DNA from: Argopecten irradians | Taxonomy: Eukaryota > Mollusca > Bivalvia > Pectinida > Pectinidae | Assembly (NCBI RefSeq): GCF_041381155.1 | Contig: NC_091143.1 | Coordinates: 27,901,331-27,965,330 of the forward strand | Direction of reading: 5' to 3' | Length of the DNA stretch: 64,000 nt | Shown here: piece by piece, positions 22,421 through 35,157 of the stretch | Position numbering within the stretch: position 1 is the stretch's first letter | Layout: the number at the start of each line of letters is the position of its first letter | Position numbers and translations under genes: made by a program | Notes under the pieces: model-generated | The model's database searches: none | The model's input: the letters and a program-made list of their open reading frames with translations, nothing else | What the model was told of the DNA's origin: nothing

Positions 22421-24802
22421 CATCATAATATCAAATGAATGAGATACATGAATATTATTGATAATGGGGATTCTTCCGTATTTTCCCGCCCGTATAAGAG
22501 AAGATAGACCATATGGGGGAAGCAAGTGCAGAAAACGGAATGCTCCAATCATGTGTGTAAATGCGCACTGTCAAACAAAGAAGCTCTTATTGAGGAAAAT
22601 CCATCATTCAATGAGAAAGGCAATTTGTGTAAAACCCCACGTTTTCGGCTAAATAGTTCCATCAGATGCGCGATACGTATGTGGTCATCATTGTCAGATA
22701 AAAAGTAAGCCGCAAATTGACTTCAACATGGTATAAGGAATTGTATTTTCCACATATATGGTCAGCATGACAATTTTAGTGCAAATTTTTGCAAAGTAAG
22801 GTCGGCACCCCCAACAGATCTGTGAACCCAATTAAATTAGAAGAATAGTTGTTATGGTATTTTGGAACTACAGTCCAAACTTTGGTCTGAAGGGTCTTCC
22901 TTTGAGGCACAGGAAGAATCACGCTTGTACACAGCCGTAGCTATGGATTTCCTTTAGGTCTGATAAAAGACGTGGTGTTAATTCTGGATAGGGTGGCATG
23001 CAAGAGTGCAAGATTAATTATTGATTGGAAATAACGCAACAAATTTGGCAGGGTTCTGATGCACATTAGAAGGGAAGAACACCAATTTGTGAAAAAGAAG
23101 ATCTTGGCATACTAAGTGGTATCCCGGCACTTTTAGATATAATTTAGGTTACACGTGGTCTCCTCAGGTCTGGGGAAAATTTACCAAAACAAGAGCAGGT
23201 GATAACTTTACAGCCCTATATGAGAAGAGATATCGATGTTTTCAAAGCAGCGTCAACTCAAAGTTAAAGCAAAGGCAAGACGCTGGATAAGGATATTTAT
23301 ACTGTCAAAGATATCAACACAAAGGCCAGGAGTATGGTAAGGATGCTACAAAAGACATCTCCCTCTGAACTACAGAAAGCAGAACAGGCCAGGAGTTCAT
23401 GGACTCTCACTTCAACCAGTCGACTGGAGACATTGAGAAAATGAAATGGAATCCCGAAAACAGTCATCATCTGCTATCTGGATACCAGAGAGAGCAATAA
23501 AGTTGACGCCTTCTAACTTATTCTCAGTATCAGTTAAAGTGGCGTCTTTTGTAAAAACTCTCCTTTATTCCTCTTTTAAAGGAACAGCTGCTACATGTAA
23601 GCGAACAAGTATAGCATTAGAACGTGTTATCAGACAAGGATGTCAGAGTTGTTGAAAGCGGACTAGTCATCGATCCACAGCATCACTTTTAGGCATATAG
23701 TAAAGAATAATCACACTACAGGGCTAATTAAAATTTTAAAATCTCCGCCATGGTAAACCAATCAATCTTACCCAGGCAGTAAAACTCAAAGTCATGAAAA
23801 GCTTTTGCTTGAAACAACAGGAATACGGCACACAATTATTATTACCAGTATCAGGGACTACTAAATATTACTCGTCTTCCTTGGATTGACTTTCATGTTC
23901 TAATAGACAAGAGGCCAGGGGGCCTGTATATCTAACCTGGTTTGTAAAGAGAAGTAATGTTCTGAATACAGGTTCCTTTTTTTCTAAAGGAATTTGAATC
24001 AGTTCCCGTATTGGGCTCAACTCTTTCTGCTCCAGAGTTTCAAAGCCAAAATTTATACAAATTCTGTTACCCTTCCCCAAAGGATGGCTCAAAGACAAAA
24101 TTATTTGTTAGCTAGCATGTACACAAATATTGAAAATGTGACTTTATTTAAATATTATATTGAAGCAACTATTGAATATCAGTTATCAGTGAATTTAAAA
24201 TGTTAGGTTTGTTATGCATTTCCATTATCCCAATGCTTTAAAAAGAAGTGTAGAGACTAAAGGACAACTCAAAGTGGTTGAAGTGTATACCGCCCGGAAA
24301 CAAGTTCAAGGAATTCTTTATAAGTGAAAAATACATTCATCTATGGTTGTATCTTGAGCTAATATTTCCTGTTGGTATAACAGCTGTAGCACTTGATCAC
24401 TTAAGGGCCTCCATCCTTGATTTAAAAGTAGTACCGCTATGGCTGTATTCCACATTTCTCCATTATATACCCTGGTATCATATCTCCACTGTAAGCATAA
24501 TTTTTATGTAAAAATAAACATGTGTAATTTTAGGTGCAAATAAGGGATTCTAACTTATATTTATTTTGTCTTTGAAGGGGCAAAGGGGTTAACGTATGAA
24601 GTTTTAAATATGGTATTAAAATTGTAAAATTGTACAATTGTCATACTGGTCATTTGTTAGCATCTGTAGATTTTTAGCATAAATAATCACATAGTGTAGT
24701 CAACAATGAACAAAATTATATACAATAATTGGCACTCTAAATTTAGTAAAATGAAACAAATGTTGACCCAAAAATGATAGCTCAAAGTAGTATGATGAAC
24801 GA
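22421..24802. other. Unresolved region, no supported gene
   Basis: Short frames near 22458-22708, 23446-23655 and 23868-24098 do not join into one protein and show no domain I recognise. Composition around 23200-23650 is less AT-rich than its surroundings and may be a decayed retroelement or coding relic, but this is a guess. Confidence 0.35.
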
Positions 24803-25158
24803 TAAAGATGCTCCACCGCTGGTATTTTTTTCATTATCAAAAACAGGAACAGACGATTTAGAATTTTCCTTCAGTTACAAATGTTACTTACTTTACACCA
24901 TTACCACAATTGAAAAATTTCAGTTTCTAATTTTACTTCAAGTTAAAAATATGCAAAATAATTAATTGCATCCCGAAAAAAATCCGTGACACTATATCCT
25001 ATATTGAATGAAGTACTGATTGCGCATGCACCAAAGGCAAAATAAATTATTTTATATTGTTTTTGTGTTAATTAGACATATATATACACGAATAAATACT
25101 AATTATTGTTCAAGTGATGAATATCATTTATACTCTGTCGGCGGTGGAGCATCTTTAA
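24803..25158. mobile_element. MITE family M1 copy
   Basis: TAAAGATGCTCCACCGCTGG at the left and GTCGGCGGTGGAGCATCTTT at the right form TIRs of about 19 bp. Shared internal blocks include TTCAGTTACAAA and TTAATTGCATCCCGAAAAA. Confidence 0.9.
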
Positions 25159-25345
25159 TGCTGAGTTCTAGGTAGAAGTAGAAAATACTACTTCTATAGA
25201 CTTTGGTGTGTCTCGGCTAGGGGAGAAAAAAACAGAGCCTGCCTCACAGGGGCGAGGTGAGACGTTTTGGAAGAAGTCAATAAGACAGTTAGTAAAGAAG
25301 AAGTGAAAAAAAATAAGACCATAACTTTAGTTGCCTTTTACGATC
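25159..25345 (-). repeat. SINE-like family R1, diverged 5' half
   Basis: TATAGACTTTGGTGTGTCTCGGC and GCCTGCCTCACAGGGGCGAG match R1 in reverse; a further block (TTGCCTTTTACGATCATGCA) reaches about 25390. 25390-26689 holds only R1 scraps (near 25745) and no gene. Confidence 0.65.
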
Positions 25346-26689
25346 ATGCAATAGTGCAGCAGATACAATTTTAACGACTATACCTTACAGAAATGCAATG
25401 TAAAAACAACATATGCACCCAATAGTAATGGTGTGATGTTTAATTTGTTCACGAAATGAGATGCAGCTTATCCATTAGAGGGAGGCACTCACATCGTAGT
25501 AGAAAAGATTTGTATCTCAGTTTGGTGTTCCGAAGTAAATGCATTCTGTCCCAGATAAGGATTTTGACTATTCGCTAGTTGTCTCAATGTATGAGGTCTG
25601 ATGCGTATATCAAGAGTGTGCATGCTTTACTAGACTGCAATATATTTGTTGTGTTTATTTGTCATAGTGGAGTTATTGTCCATTTGATAGTGCTATCTAG
25701 CTGCAAAAACACAACCGTAACCAACCACACCGTCTTGTGGGCAAGGCAAAGCTGTCCCTATTGCATGATCGTAAAGTAATGAGTACTTGTCGTATTATCA
25801 AAGGACGGCCTGCCATCTGTTGTGATTGTGACAATGTTTTGTGAGGCAGATATATATCTCTGTTATATCTCCATATTTTTTTTAAGTGAATAGTCGGGTT
25901 TCCACTGTTCTCATTGAATAATACATGATAACGTTGAGTTCCTATATATAATATCTTCCATTCTTAGAAACATCGATTTTATATTCCTTTGGGGACGTTA
26001 TTGCCCATTAATGGAGTTTCTCAGGGTGGCATCCTATGGCAATCTTTTTTTTAAATGTGTCAAAAATGGAGTCGTTTATTATATTTATGTACTATAAGCA
26101 GTCAATGTCATTGAAGGACGTCCCCCGTGTAAGTAGCGTTTGCGTGTGTGAAATGCGAGGTGCGTGTTTTGGGAGATTGATATCAGACATGTTTAACCCT
26201 ACCGTTTCAGGCGGAAGGCTGACTTTCCGCCTACCACTTTAATATCCAAATATTTCGATTTCTGCAAAACATTTTCTTATTTTTTGTGTGTTCCGATTTC
26301 TGTATTTTTTATAGTCGGTCGGGGCTACCATGGCGGCTTCAAACTGCATACCAGACAGTGTAGGGTGACTGGCTTAATAAGGAGGTAAATAAAGGACGTG
26401 TGAACACTCCCTGACAAACACCCACTATTCCGACCTTGGCTTGGTGGTGTTTTTTTATTTCACGTGTCTGGGTGTAGAACTACTAACGATGTGTATTACG
26501 TAGGCCTACCACAAGGAAACAGTCATCTGGCCTTTCAATAAATTTTGTGTTTAAAACTAGTTAGCATCATTTCAAAAACAAACACTACTTATAATTGAAA
26601 TGATTAACTCACGTTTTTAATGTAAAATAGGCGTATAGTGTCTGCCGAAAGTCATAAACTTTGCAATCGAAATAGCCGCCATATTTTGG

Positions 26690-27690
26690 CCCTGCAGCTA
26701 GGGCTTTATAATTATACCTGCTGCCCCTATTGCATGATCGTAAATTTAGGATTTTATCTTTTCTCTTCTTCAGACTTAATCTTTCATAATGCCTCCCTGG
26801 GCACCGCCTCACTTTTGGCCTTGTGTTGAGCGTTCGCCCCTACGAGGAAGGATCTGGGTTCTGTCCCCTGGCCGAGACACACCAACGTCTATACAGTGAA
26901 CTGCGATCAAGCTTCCGGATTAGACTCCTCCCTCAAATGTTGTAACATTCTGTAACGACAGCCAATGAAATCTCCGTAAAGTTGCCTCGATTGGTTAGAC
27001 TTCATGTGGTGTAGCGCAAACAATGTTGACTTCAAAGGGATCTACTGATTTGACTTGGTCACACCTTTGTACCAAAGATTTGTTAGCATACACTTGTAGA
27101 TAAAAAGGTTTCAAACATGTTTTTAAGTCAATTGTACCATATGATCATCGGAAGACAACAACACTATATCTTGACAGCTTCGTAAAACGTTCCATGGAAC
27201 ATCCGCGGTTGTACATGTAGCTGTACACATGTATAAAGCCAAAACAATGTCTGTTTAGGGTTACATTGGCAAACAAAATAAGGTCGGTAGGAAGGGATTT
27301 TTTTTTATATATTTTATATGCGACTGGTTGAAAATATTGACGTGATTTGTGGTTTGAACGATCCGAAAGGCAATTCCGGATGCTTGAACGCATTTCACTG
27401 TAAAAGTGGTAGTTTCTGCTCCTGCTTAGCGCTCACCAAACAGGGAGTGGGACGACTGGTTCGCCCGTTGTCAATATAATGTGGCCGGGTGGTTGGTGTC
27501 TTCGGTGACATGCTTCAGCACTATAAAAAGGGTAACAGTTCCATTATACAAGAAGACACAACATGAATATACCGCAGTCTCCCACAACACGCACCTCGTA
27601 AAACATACACGCAGCACATTGCATACATGGGAGGCCGTCCTTACATTACCATAGCTGTTAATAGGACGTTAATTAATCAATCAAACAAAC
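26690..27690 (+). mobile_element. SINE-like family R1 copy split by a nested TIR element
   Basis: R1 runs 26690-26893, is interrupted by 26894-27400, and resumes at 27401 with AAAAGTGGTAGTTTCTGCTC, ending in AAACAAAC at 27690. Removing the nested element and one TA restores the R1 sequence GTCTATAAAAGTGG. Confidence 0.85.
26894..27400. mobile_element. 507-bp nested TIR element with TA target duplication
   Basis: The TIRs are about 28 bp: CAGTGAACTGCGATCAAGCT on the left against CAGTGAAATGCGTTCAAGCA from the right. The insertion duplicated TA in the R1 site, as Tc1/mariner-type elements do. No transposase frame is present, so it is non-autonomous. Confidence 0.85.
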
Positions 27691-27835
27691 ATAATACTGA
27701 GAGCGCTAAGCCGTAGCTTGATAGACTATGGTGTTTCTTGGCCAGGGCACAGAACACAAAGCCTATCTTACCGGGTCGAGCGCTCAACCGAAGGCCAAAA
27801 GAGACTCGGTGTCAAGGGAGACGTTAGGAAGAACG
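27691..27835 (-). repeat. SINE-like family R1 fragment
   Basis: GAGAGCGCTAAGCCGTAGCT, then GTGTTTCTTGGCCAGGGCAC and GCGCTCAACCGAAGGCCAAA, match R1 in reverse, directly abutting the tail of the forward copy. Confidence 0.65.
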
Positions 27836-27984
27836 GAAGTTTGGAACAATTAAAATGCCCTAAATCCAGGCAGGGCAAAATTTTGAAAGTAACTGCAGTT
27901 TAAACAATAATTAAGGGTCTTTGTTTCGAGTCTAACGGTGTTATATGTTAGTTATTCTACACGAAAAATTCCCTGCGTACTCTA

Positions 27985-28257
27985 CGTAAAAAGTAAATAT
28001 TTATTTTGCTGTTTCGCCGTCTGGCGCAGTGATAACCAAATGACGCGGGGTTATTAGGTCGATGACGGGAAAAATAAAACGATCCTCGTTATGAAAATTA
28101 GCATTTAATTTATTAAAATTAAATTGTTAAGAATGTAATGGCAGGTGCAACATTAACAGTAAGTTAATAACTTTTGTGACTCTTTAGAATTATCAACTTT
28201 GTTTTACATTCCTATTTTAATGATTAAAAGCCGTTCTGGAAAGGTAGTGGTCCTTTA
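27985..28257. mobile_element. MITE family M2, left-truncated
   Basis: It contains GCTGTTTCGCCGTCTGGCGC and ends GGAAAGGTAGTGGTCCTTTAAA, as in the copies at 42762 and 63629. The left terminus (TTTAAAGGCCCACTACC) was not found. Confidence 0.65.
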
Positions 28258-29200
28258 AATGTCATTCACCACTGAATATTGCTATTCATTCAACTTCTTA
28301 TTTCAGTTTTTTTTACGACCGATCGTTTCCCAAACTTTATTATCACCAATCTTACCGTACCAGTCCCCTTTTTGTGAGAGAGAAAATTATCTCCCATACA
28401 CTGATGAACTTATTTATAATAATTTCAGTTGAAAGTTATTTATTAAAGTTGGCTGGTGTGTCTGTAGAGTTGGTATAAGGTTGAATGTAAATTTGTTGTC
28501 CCATGGCTCGTCAGGTACAAGTAGATGTTGAGATGGAAAGATGATGGACTCCCAATATAGTGTCGAGGTTTTACTCTCTTGGTTTATATACATGAATATG
28601 TAAACCATACATATTTACATATGAATATAAATATGTAACATACCATTGTGAGCCAAAAAGGGCCTGACCTCAAAATGGAGCGGTGCAGACTAAACATTAT
28701 CTATCTGTCTCCGCCAGGCCTTCAATACATCTTGAATTTATATCTACGTATAAATATCCCGGAATATACATTTGGATTGACAGTGATTACATATTATATG
28801 TCACGACTGACTAGTCACGGTCACACAGCATTACATATAATTTTTTGAACATGCATTTTACATGAGTCACATCATTGCCCGACTTTGTCGTATCTATCAA
28901 AAAAATACTGGTTATGACTATGTGGATGTTATACAACTTATGGTGCTATGCCCGAAACATCATTAGTAGTTGATTGGTCGCAAACAGTTCAATAGCATCA
29001 GTTTATAAAAGCAGCCACTGGAAGAACTGGAAGAAAAAATAGTCAATTTTCAAAGAGAATGCAAATTACTTGTTTATTGATTGAGGTGTTTCTGTTTGTT
29101 TGTTCCGACAATCTTTCGTTTTGTAGTTAAGATGTGTATGATGACTATACTATTGTACAGGTTATACACTGATCAAGGCATTGTTATCAACATAGATAAC

Positions 29201-29414
29201 GGGCCCCCGTTGTTCAAAGCATGGTTAGCTTAATAAGATTATAATAGAAAATTTCACGTCTCATTTATTAAACTCAGCAAGTCAGTAAAGAATTGAGTTC
29301 CTATGTTTCTTATAAAATTTTGTAAAATTTGTATTACAAGAAATTATTTTATCTTGATTTTAAAATAATTGTTAAACTTTTATTAATCTTATCACCTTTT
29401 GAACAACTGGGCCC
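29201..29414. mobile_element. Foldback MITE with GGGCCC...GTTGTTCAAA ends (family M3)
   Basis: 214 bp: GGGCCCCCGTTGTTCAAAGC at the left and CCTTTTGAACAACTGGGCCC at the right. Related sequence lies at 48357-48489 and near 7924. 28258-29200 and 29415-30623 hold nothing else I can name. Confidence 0.75.
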
Positions 29415-30639
29415 ATTAACATTGATTTTTCTGCAATGCAGAAACCGTTGATTCCATCTGTTTAATAATTAATCGATTTACTCTTCTGTCCATCCGTCTG
29501 GAACCCGTTATTGAGTATCCTATATAGTTTGAGTCCGGAAAAGCCGGCTTTATGCCTGACCTACCGGGAACCCGATTGTAAATTAAGCATATCATATATC
29601 AAGCAAATTAGATGTTATTTCAACAATTCATTTTATTCCGTACACCAATTTTTAGAAGAAATGAATATTAAAATAAGAAGTTATTTTGGTCGTTTTACGG
29701 TCATCCATAGTGATTGCATGAAGATACCTTGGGGTCAGCTGCATATTACTGCTATTCGTACATCCGATTTGTTTCTGTGGTCAAAGGGTGAAAATTGAAT
29801 TGTCATGGTTTTGAGAAATTTAGTTGAGAAAACAGTTGAGCTTTGAGAAGTAGGTCACAGTAACATAGTTTAATATTTCCTCTATTTAAGCATGACAACT
29901 TTATGATTTTTGCTGGCATCTTTCATTTTTGTGATAGCTTCAGGATCATATTTAGCACTACATGCAAATCTGGGCGTGATCTGGTCAGATAATTATATCC
30001 CAGGATTACATAAGCTGAATGATGGAGAGACATTTAGTCATATTCCATTAGTGGTAACTTAAGTAGTTTTAAAGGTATATGTGCCACCATGTTCATACTC
30101 ACAATCAAACATTACCAAGAAATTCTGATAATTACATTATTTATAATGTATGGGCTAATATTTAAATGTACAATTAAGGTGAAAATGGATTTTTGGCAGC
30201 ATTGCGAAAATGCAATATATTTACATCTATAGTGCAGTGAAATGAGTACCTACGGTCAGACAATGAAGCCAATTTGTGGTCTACAATTTCATGTTATATT
30301 TTTACAGTGGTATTTGTAATTGTCAAGTGATATATGCAGGTCTGTTTCCATCTAAATATACATGTACATACATGTAAGGCATAAGAAACAGTGCATAAAA
30401 TTCAATGTTGTATCTAATGTTTAAAAGGCATCAAACATATTTGTATGTCCTTTGAATGATGTTAACAGATTTATTCACCAAAACTGATGGCTTTCAATTT
30501 AATACAGAAGAAATAAATAATGTCAAAATAATCGCCCAGTTATGACTCATATGACTTAAGGTTATTTATTTTTAGTTTTAATAATACTACACACACTGCC
30601 ATTATCACATCAAACTACATAATAATCGAACAACAACAG

Positions 30640-31173
30640 CCCTGCAGGTAGGGCGTTAGAATTGTACCTGCTGCCCCTATTGCATGATCGTAAAAGGCGA
30701 CTAAATTTAGGATCTTATCTTTTCTATTCTTCCTAACTGACTTTTTATCCTTCCTAATGCCTCCCTTGGCACCGCCTCACTTTTGGCCTTGAGTTGAGCG
30801 TTCGCCCCTGTGAGGAAGGCTCTGAGTTCTGTCCCCTGGCCGAGACACACCAAAGTCTGTAAAAGTGGTAGTTTCTGCTCCTGCTTAGCGCTCAGCAAAA
30901 AGGGAGTGGGACGACTGGTTCACCCGTTGTCAGTATAATGTGACCGGGTGGGGTGTGTTGCTTGGTGTCTTCGGCGGCATGCTTCAGTGATATAGCACTA
31001 TAAAAAGGGCAACAGTTCCACTATACAAGAAGACACAACATGAATATACCGCAGTCTCCCGAAACACGCACCTCGCACAACATACACGCAACACACCGCA
31101 TGCATGGGAGGCCGTCCTTACATGACCATAGCTGTTAATAGGACGTTAATTAATCAAACAAACAAACAAACAA
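30640..31173 (+). mobile_element. SINE-like family R1, full copy with 16-bp target duplication
   Basis: 534 bp from CCCTGCAGGTAGGGCGTTAG to an (AAAC)n tail. AATCGAACAACAACAG (30624-30639) precedes it and AATCGAACAACAATAG (31174-31189) follows, a duplication of retrotransposition type. The last ~60 bases (CCTTACATGACC...TTAATAGGACGTTAA) resemble the tail of molluscan tRNA-SINEs. No protein is encoded; open frames differ between copies. Confidence 0.92.
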
Positions 31174-31849
31174 AATCGAACAACAATAGTCTCTGTTATT
31201 AAAGTATTACATTACAATAATCTATTTGGTTTAATTTTAAAATTTAATATTTACTTTTGCCAATTAAAGACGGAATCCTACAATTATGACAATTATGATC
31301 ATTGTTTGCGTTATTGTAAAATATAAGAGTAGCATGTGATTGGATACTTATCCGATACAAAACTGGAGTTTATTTGAAACATGATTTACAATTATTCCCA
31401 ATGGAGGGGGATAGACAACAAATAATTCGGATTGCTGCTTTCCTATATCTTTGTCGGGGCTACATGTAAATTTGTCAGCAGTGTATTACAGAAACATCTA
31501 GCTACACAGGTCGGTAACTGTTTCATAACTGCGACAGATAATTGAATATGCGTAATTTATCAAGAAAAGGCTAATTTAAGATACGACCTGAACACATTGA
31601 TATAAAAATCTAAATGTATCAAGTAGTAATTTACATAATTAATTACATGTAGCATCTGTGGCATAATTAATACTCTTAAATGATTGGAAATATTGTGTTA
31701 AATAATATTTGATCTATAGTTTCTGTCCAAAAGTTGCATTTGTTAGACTTGATGATTCAAATAATACACTGGTTGCTGAAAAACCTATAGCGTTTTGATC
31801 TCATCTTTCCTGGCCGCAAATAGGAGCGGACTATCATGTTTATGAATAA

Positions 31850-33048
31850 TGCTAGGTTTACACTATGTTCCCGGCGGCCACGGCAGCCCCGTTTCAGGCC
31901 ACCGTGGACAAAACGTGGTGACCGCGAGACAACGTGAGACAACGCAGAAGGACGTGATAGACAAACGTGAGCGGCCGTGATTACCGTGGATGCCGTGCCA
32001 GATTTTTAAACTGTCAAAAAATTTGCCACGGCAGTCACGGTACAGATGGTGAACGCCACAGGACGTAATAAAACGGGATTGACGTAACAAAACGTGACAG
32101 TGCGTACGAGGCCGTAACAGAACTTCAAGACGGTCCGTGGTGGAACGGGCAGCAAGCACGTTCCCCAGAAACTCACGGTGATTTCAAGTTTTGTGACGTT
32201 CTGTTGCGGTTTTTCCACGTTTGATCACGGTTGATGAAGATTGGCTGCACGTTTTGTGCCGTTTTGTCCAGGTTTCTCAAGGTTTTTACGGCAAGCCAAG
32301 ATGGATGAAAACCGTTTGGATGCGTTCTGTCAAGGCATCTCACGGCTTGTAGCGGTTGAAAGCCCGACGTGATACGGCATGTTACGTCATATTACGATTA
32401 TACGTTGCAAGCAATATATCATTGCCTGGCCTGGTTTATATTTGCTACTTCATTGAATGATTGTATTAATAAATAGAAATAGTCATTATCAAACACATTT
32501 AAACCCTCAAATTATACCAAAGCTATTATTGCAAAAGGCAGATTAAATGAGTACAGAAAAAAATATTTGCGTAGAAACACTTGGCTATAATAATTATATA
32601 TTTATACCAAATATACTTTTAACAAATTTTGTAATTAAAACGTGTTTGAAATGACATTTTCGGCAATAAATATTGTTTCAGTTGCTCCAAAAAGCCTGGC
32701 ATAAGACTTTAATCCTAGTAAGCCTTGGCGGACCGTGAAAAACGTATTGGAGTTCGATCAAAACGTGTAAAACGTAGCAGACCTCATCAGATCGTAACAG
32801 GCCAGGAGAGAACGGAGTGGTATCCTTGATAGACCGTGCTAAAGCCGTAGTGTTCCTTTAACCTCCGGGAACAGCACTTTCCCCTATATCCACGGTCCAC
32901 CACGTAATCCGTAAAAGACCGTGGAAAAACTTCACAAGACCTAGCTCAACTTGAATACAGTTGCAAAAATAGCCAAAATTCCACGGCGCACCACGTTTCG
33001 GGCAAACGGGACTACCGTGGTCGCCGGGAACATAGTGTAAACCTAGCA
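31850..33048. mobile_element. 1.2-kb TIR element with TAA target duplication
   Basis: The first 37 bases, beginning TGCTAGGTTTACACTATGTT, are inverted at the right end with two mismatches. TAA flanks both sides (31847-31849 and 33049-33051). The ends are rich in CGTG/CACG words on both strands while the centre (about 32400-32700) is AT-rich. No transposase frame. A 3-bp TWA duplication fits PIF/Harbinger-type transposition, which is an inference. Confidence 0.88.
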
Positions 33049-33051
33049 TAA

Positions 33052-34564
33052 AGACGTATTTCCGCCCATATACAGAATCTGTAGCTTTTATAATAGGAGA
33101 CAATCTCAGTGAAATACATTTACATTTCTAACGATGACATAATAACGATGATACCATGTTAGCATACCACTATTGATATAAATAAACTTGAATACACAAA
33201 TATCTTATATCATCGACCTGACATTGTGTGTGTATATTCCTTACCGTATACCTGGGTGTGTTGTCCATGGTGGTTCTAGAACGAAGTGATTTTTTGTAGT
33301 CAGTCGCCAGGTGTATCCATCTAAAGGAGGCTCATGTGTACCAATACCCTTACCTCGCTTGTTTCCTAGACATATCGCTATCGATCTGTCTGTATCCACG
33401 CTCGATTAATGTTACAGAAATTCATGACGTGTTTAGTCAAGCATAATTAGGTCGGTCGATACCCGGAAGAAGAAAACAGTGAACATTGTGTTGTTCATTT
33501 TCGATAAATATTATATTTGCTAAAATTAGATCGACGGTTGCCTTCTGTAGTACGCTGAATGGTTTTGATCATTATACATGTATGTAAAATCATATTTACT
33601 TTATCTGTAATAGAAAAGTATTACGAAGAAGAGGCCATGTTAATGGTATCAACGGATATCCGACAATTGGCAGAAGTCAATGTATACAATAATGTAACAA
33701 AATATCTTTGATTTAAACATATTTTATTCGCCTTTTTGTATTTGACAAAGAGGATTGGCGATTGGATGATCCAATCTTTGTTTTGGAACAATACAAAATA
33801 ATCCAATGGGGTGAAAATGTTCACCAGTCCTTTCCTTCGGCTAACCATTAAAACACAATGTACACTAGGAAGTTCAAACCTGGTAATCCTTCATTTCAGT
33901 AATACCAAAGGCCAAATATCAGGTTGTAATGCTTTTCAGTTATTGACAAGAATTCATTTAAATATTACGCCTATCTAACCATTGTCACATTCAGTTAAGA
34001 TTAAGGTCAATCATTTGAACAGACTTGATAGTTCTTCCTCCTAACATGCTACAGGCCTGAGTAACAGACATACACGATTTGTTACCTCGATGTTGGTGGA
34101 AGTGTAATAATTTTTTTATAATTAGAGAAATCAAGTAAATAAAAAGGCGAAAACACTGCAAATAATTTCAATGCATTTATAAATCTGTAAACAGCTTATT
34201 TAATAAAAGGGGGATACAGTTTGCATTCAGCCGCATGGGTATGGTGTACTTATGATTCTAGCACCCGGTTCAAACAGAGCTCCCTCCCCCTTGTAATCCA
34301 AAGTATTACTACAAAGTCATGATATATTTCATTAAATTTTAAAAAGATTTGAACTGTGAAACAACGTAATGGTGACGCCAATCTGGGACAGCAAACAGCT
34401 GTTCCAAAGTTTAAAAGACATTTATAATTTATAAATTTATATTAATTTATTTGTTTTTTGATAAATGTTCTCATATACATGTAATCGATGATATAAATAA
34501 CAAGAACATGCTATGAATGTATTCACCGATTTAGGAGTGATTTTGTCCTATTATCCTAATGGTC
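33052..34564. other. No recognisable gene
   Basis: AT-rich DNA. The last two exons of the transporter pseudogene would be expected about here or just beyond 34767 and were not found by eye. Confidence 0.5.
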
Positions 34565-34735
34565 TTAATACAAGCCCTCAATCTCTGGGTTGCCAATTCA
34601 AATCCCATGTGGTGCAGTTGCCAAGTACTGATATCTTGCGGTGGTTTTTCTCCTAGTACTCCGGTTTTCTCCACCTAGCACGTCCTTACATGACCCTGGC
34701 TGTTCATGGGACATTGAAAGAACGTTTCATGGTCT
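34565..34735 (+). repeat. Molluscan tRNA-SINE remnant
   Basis: AATTCAAATCCCATGTGGTG resembles a B box and following arm, then TTTTTCTCCTAGTACTCCGG and CACGTCCTTACATGACCCTG match the conserved central and tail region shared by bivalve SINEs. The 5' part is worn. It shares its tail type with family R1. Confidence 0.65.
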
Positions 34736-34766
34736 AGGTTTAGATTTTAAAAACATTGAGCTGGCC

Positions 34767-35026
34767 CTAACTGATTCCAAATACAACAGAGCAAGTGGCA
34801 CCCCATCCGAATTTGTCGAAAACAGGCATCTGTAAAGTCAAAAACCCAATTACAATGTCAATCGGCCCCCACAACAGCAAAACCACGAGTAGCTCCCTCT
34901 GCTTCCAGACGCAGAGAAAGATGAATCCTATCAGCATGCACATAGAAATAAGGAAGATCTGTACAACTTGTTGTATAAGTGTAAACTCCTTATCGGCCAT
35001 CATGACGATTACGTAAGTCGTGGTTT
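34767..35026 (-). pseudogene. Copy B pseudo-exon 5 (TM8-TM10)
   Basis: MMADKEFTLIQQVVQIFLIS and then LVVLLLWGPIDIVIGFLTLQ align with copy A exon 5. The donor (GAAG|GTAAGT in A) is replaced by AGTTAGGG, giving a TAG, and the acceptor side reads into a foldback sequence at 35032. Confidence 0.85.
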
Positions 35027-35031
35027 GTTAC

Positions 35032-35146
35032 GGCCTGTGGTATAAAGCAGAAACGTTCATGAATTATTTAATAGACCTTAAACTTTGTTTAAGTTAAAAG
35101 GTCTATTAAATAATTGCATGGACGTTTCTGCTTTATACCACAGGCC
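35032..35146. repeat. Foldback palindrome at the pseudo-exon 5 acceptor
   Basis: GGCCTGTGGTATAAAGCAGA starts the left arm and its complement ends the right arm at 35146, with arms of about 50 bp and few mismatches around a short spacer (GTTTAAG-rich). It lies where the branch point and pyrimidine tract of the exon should be. Confidence 0.88.
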
Positions 35147-35157
35147 ATGTAAGGTGG

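Noticed and set aside
23868-24098. A 76-codon minus-strand frame near 24 kb
   Set aside because: No domain, no flanking splice signals that extend it and no repeat support.
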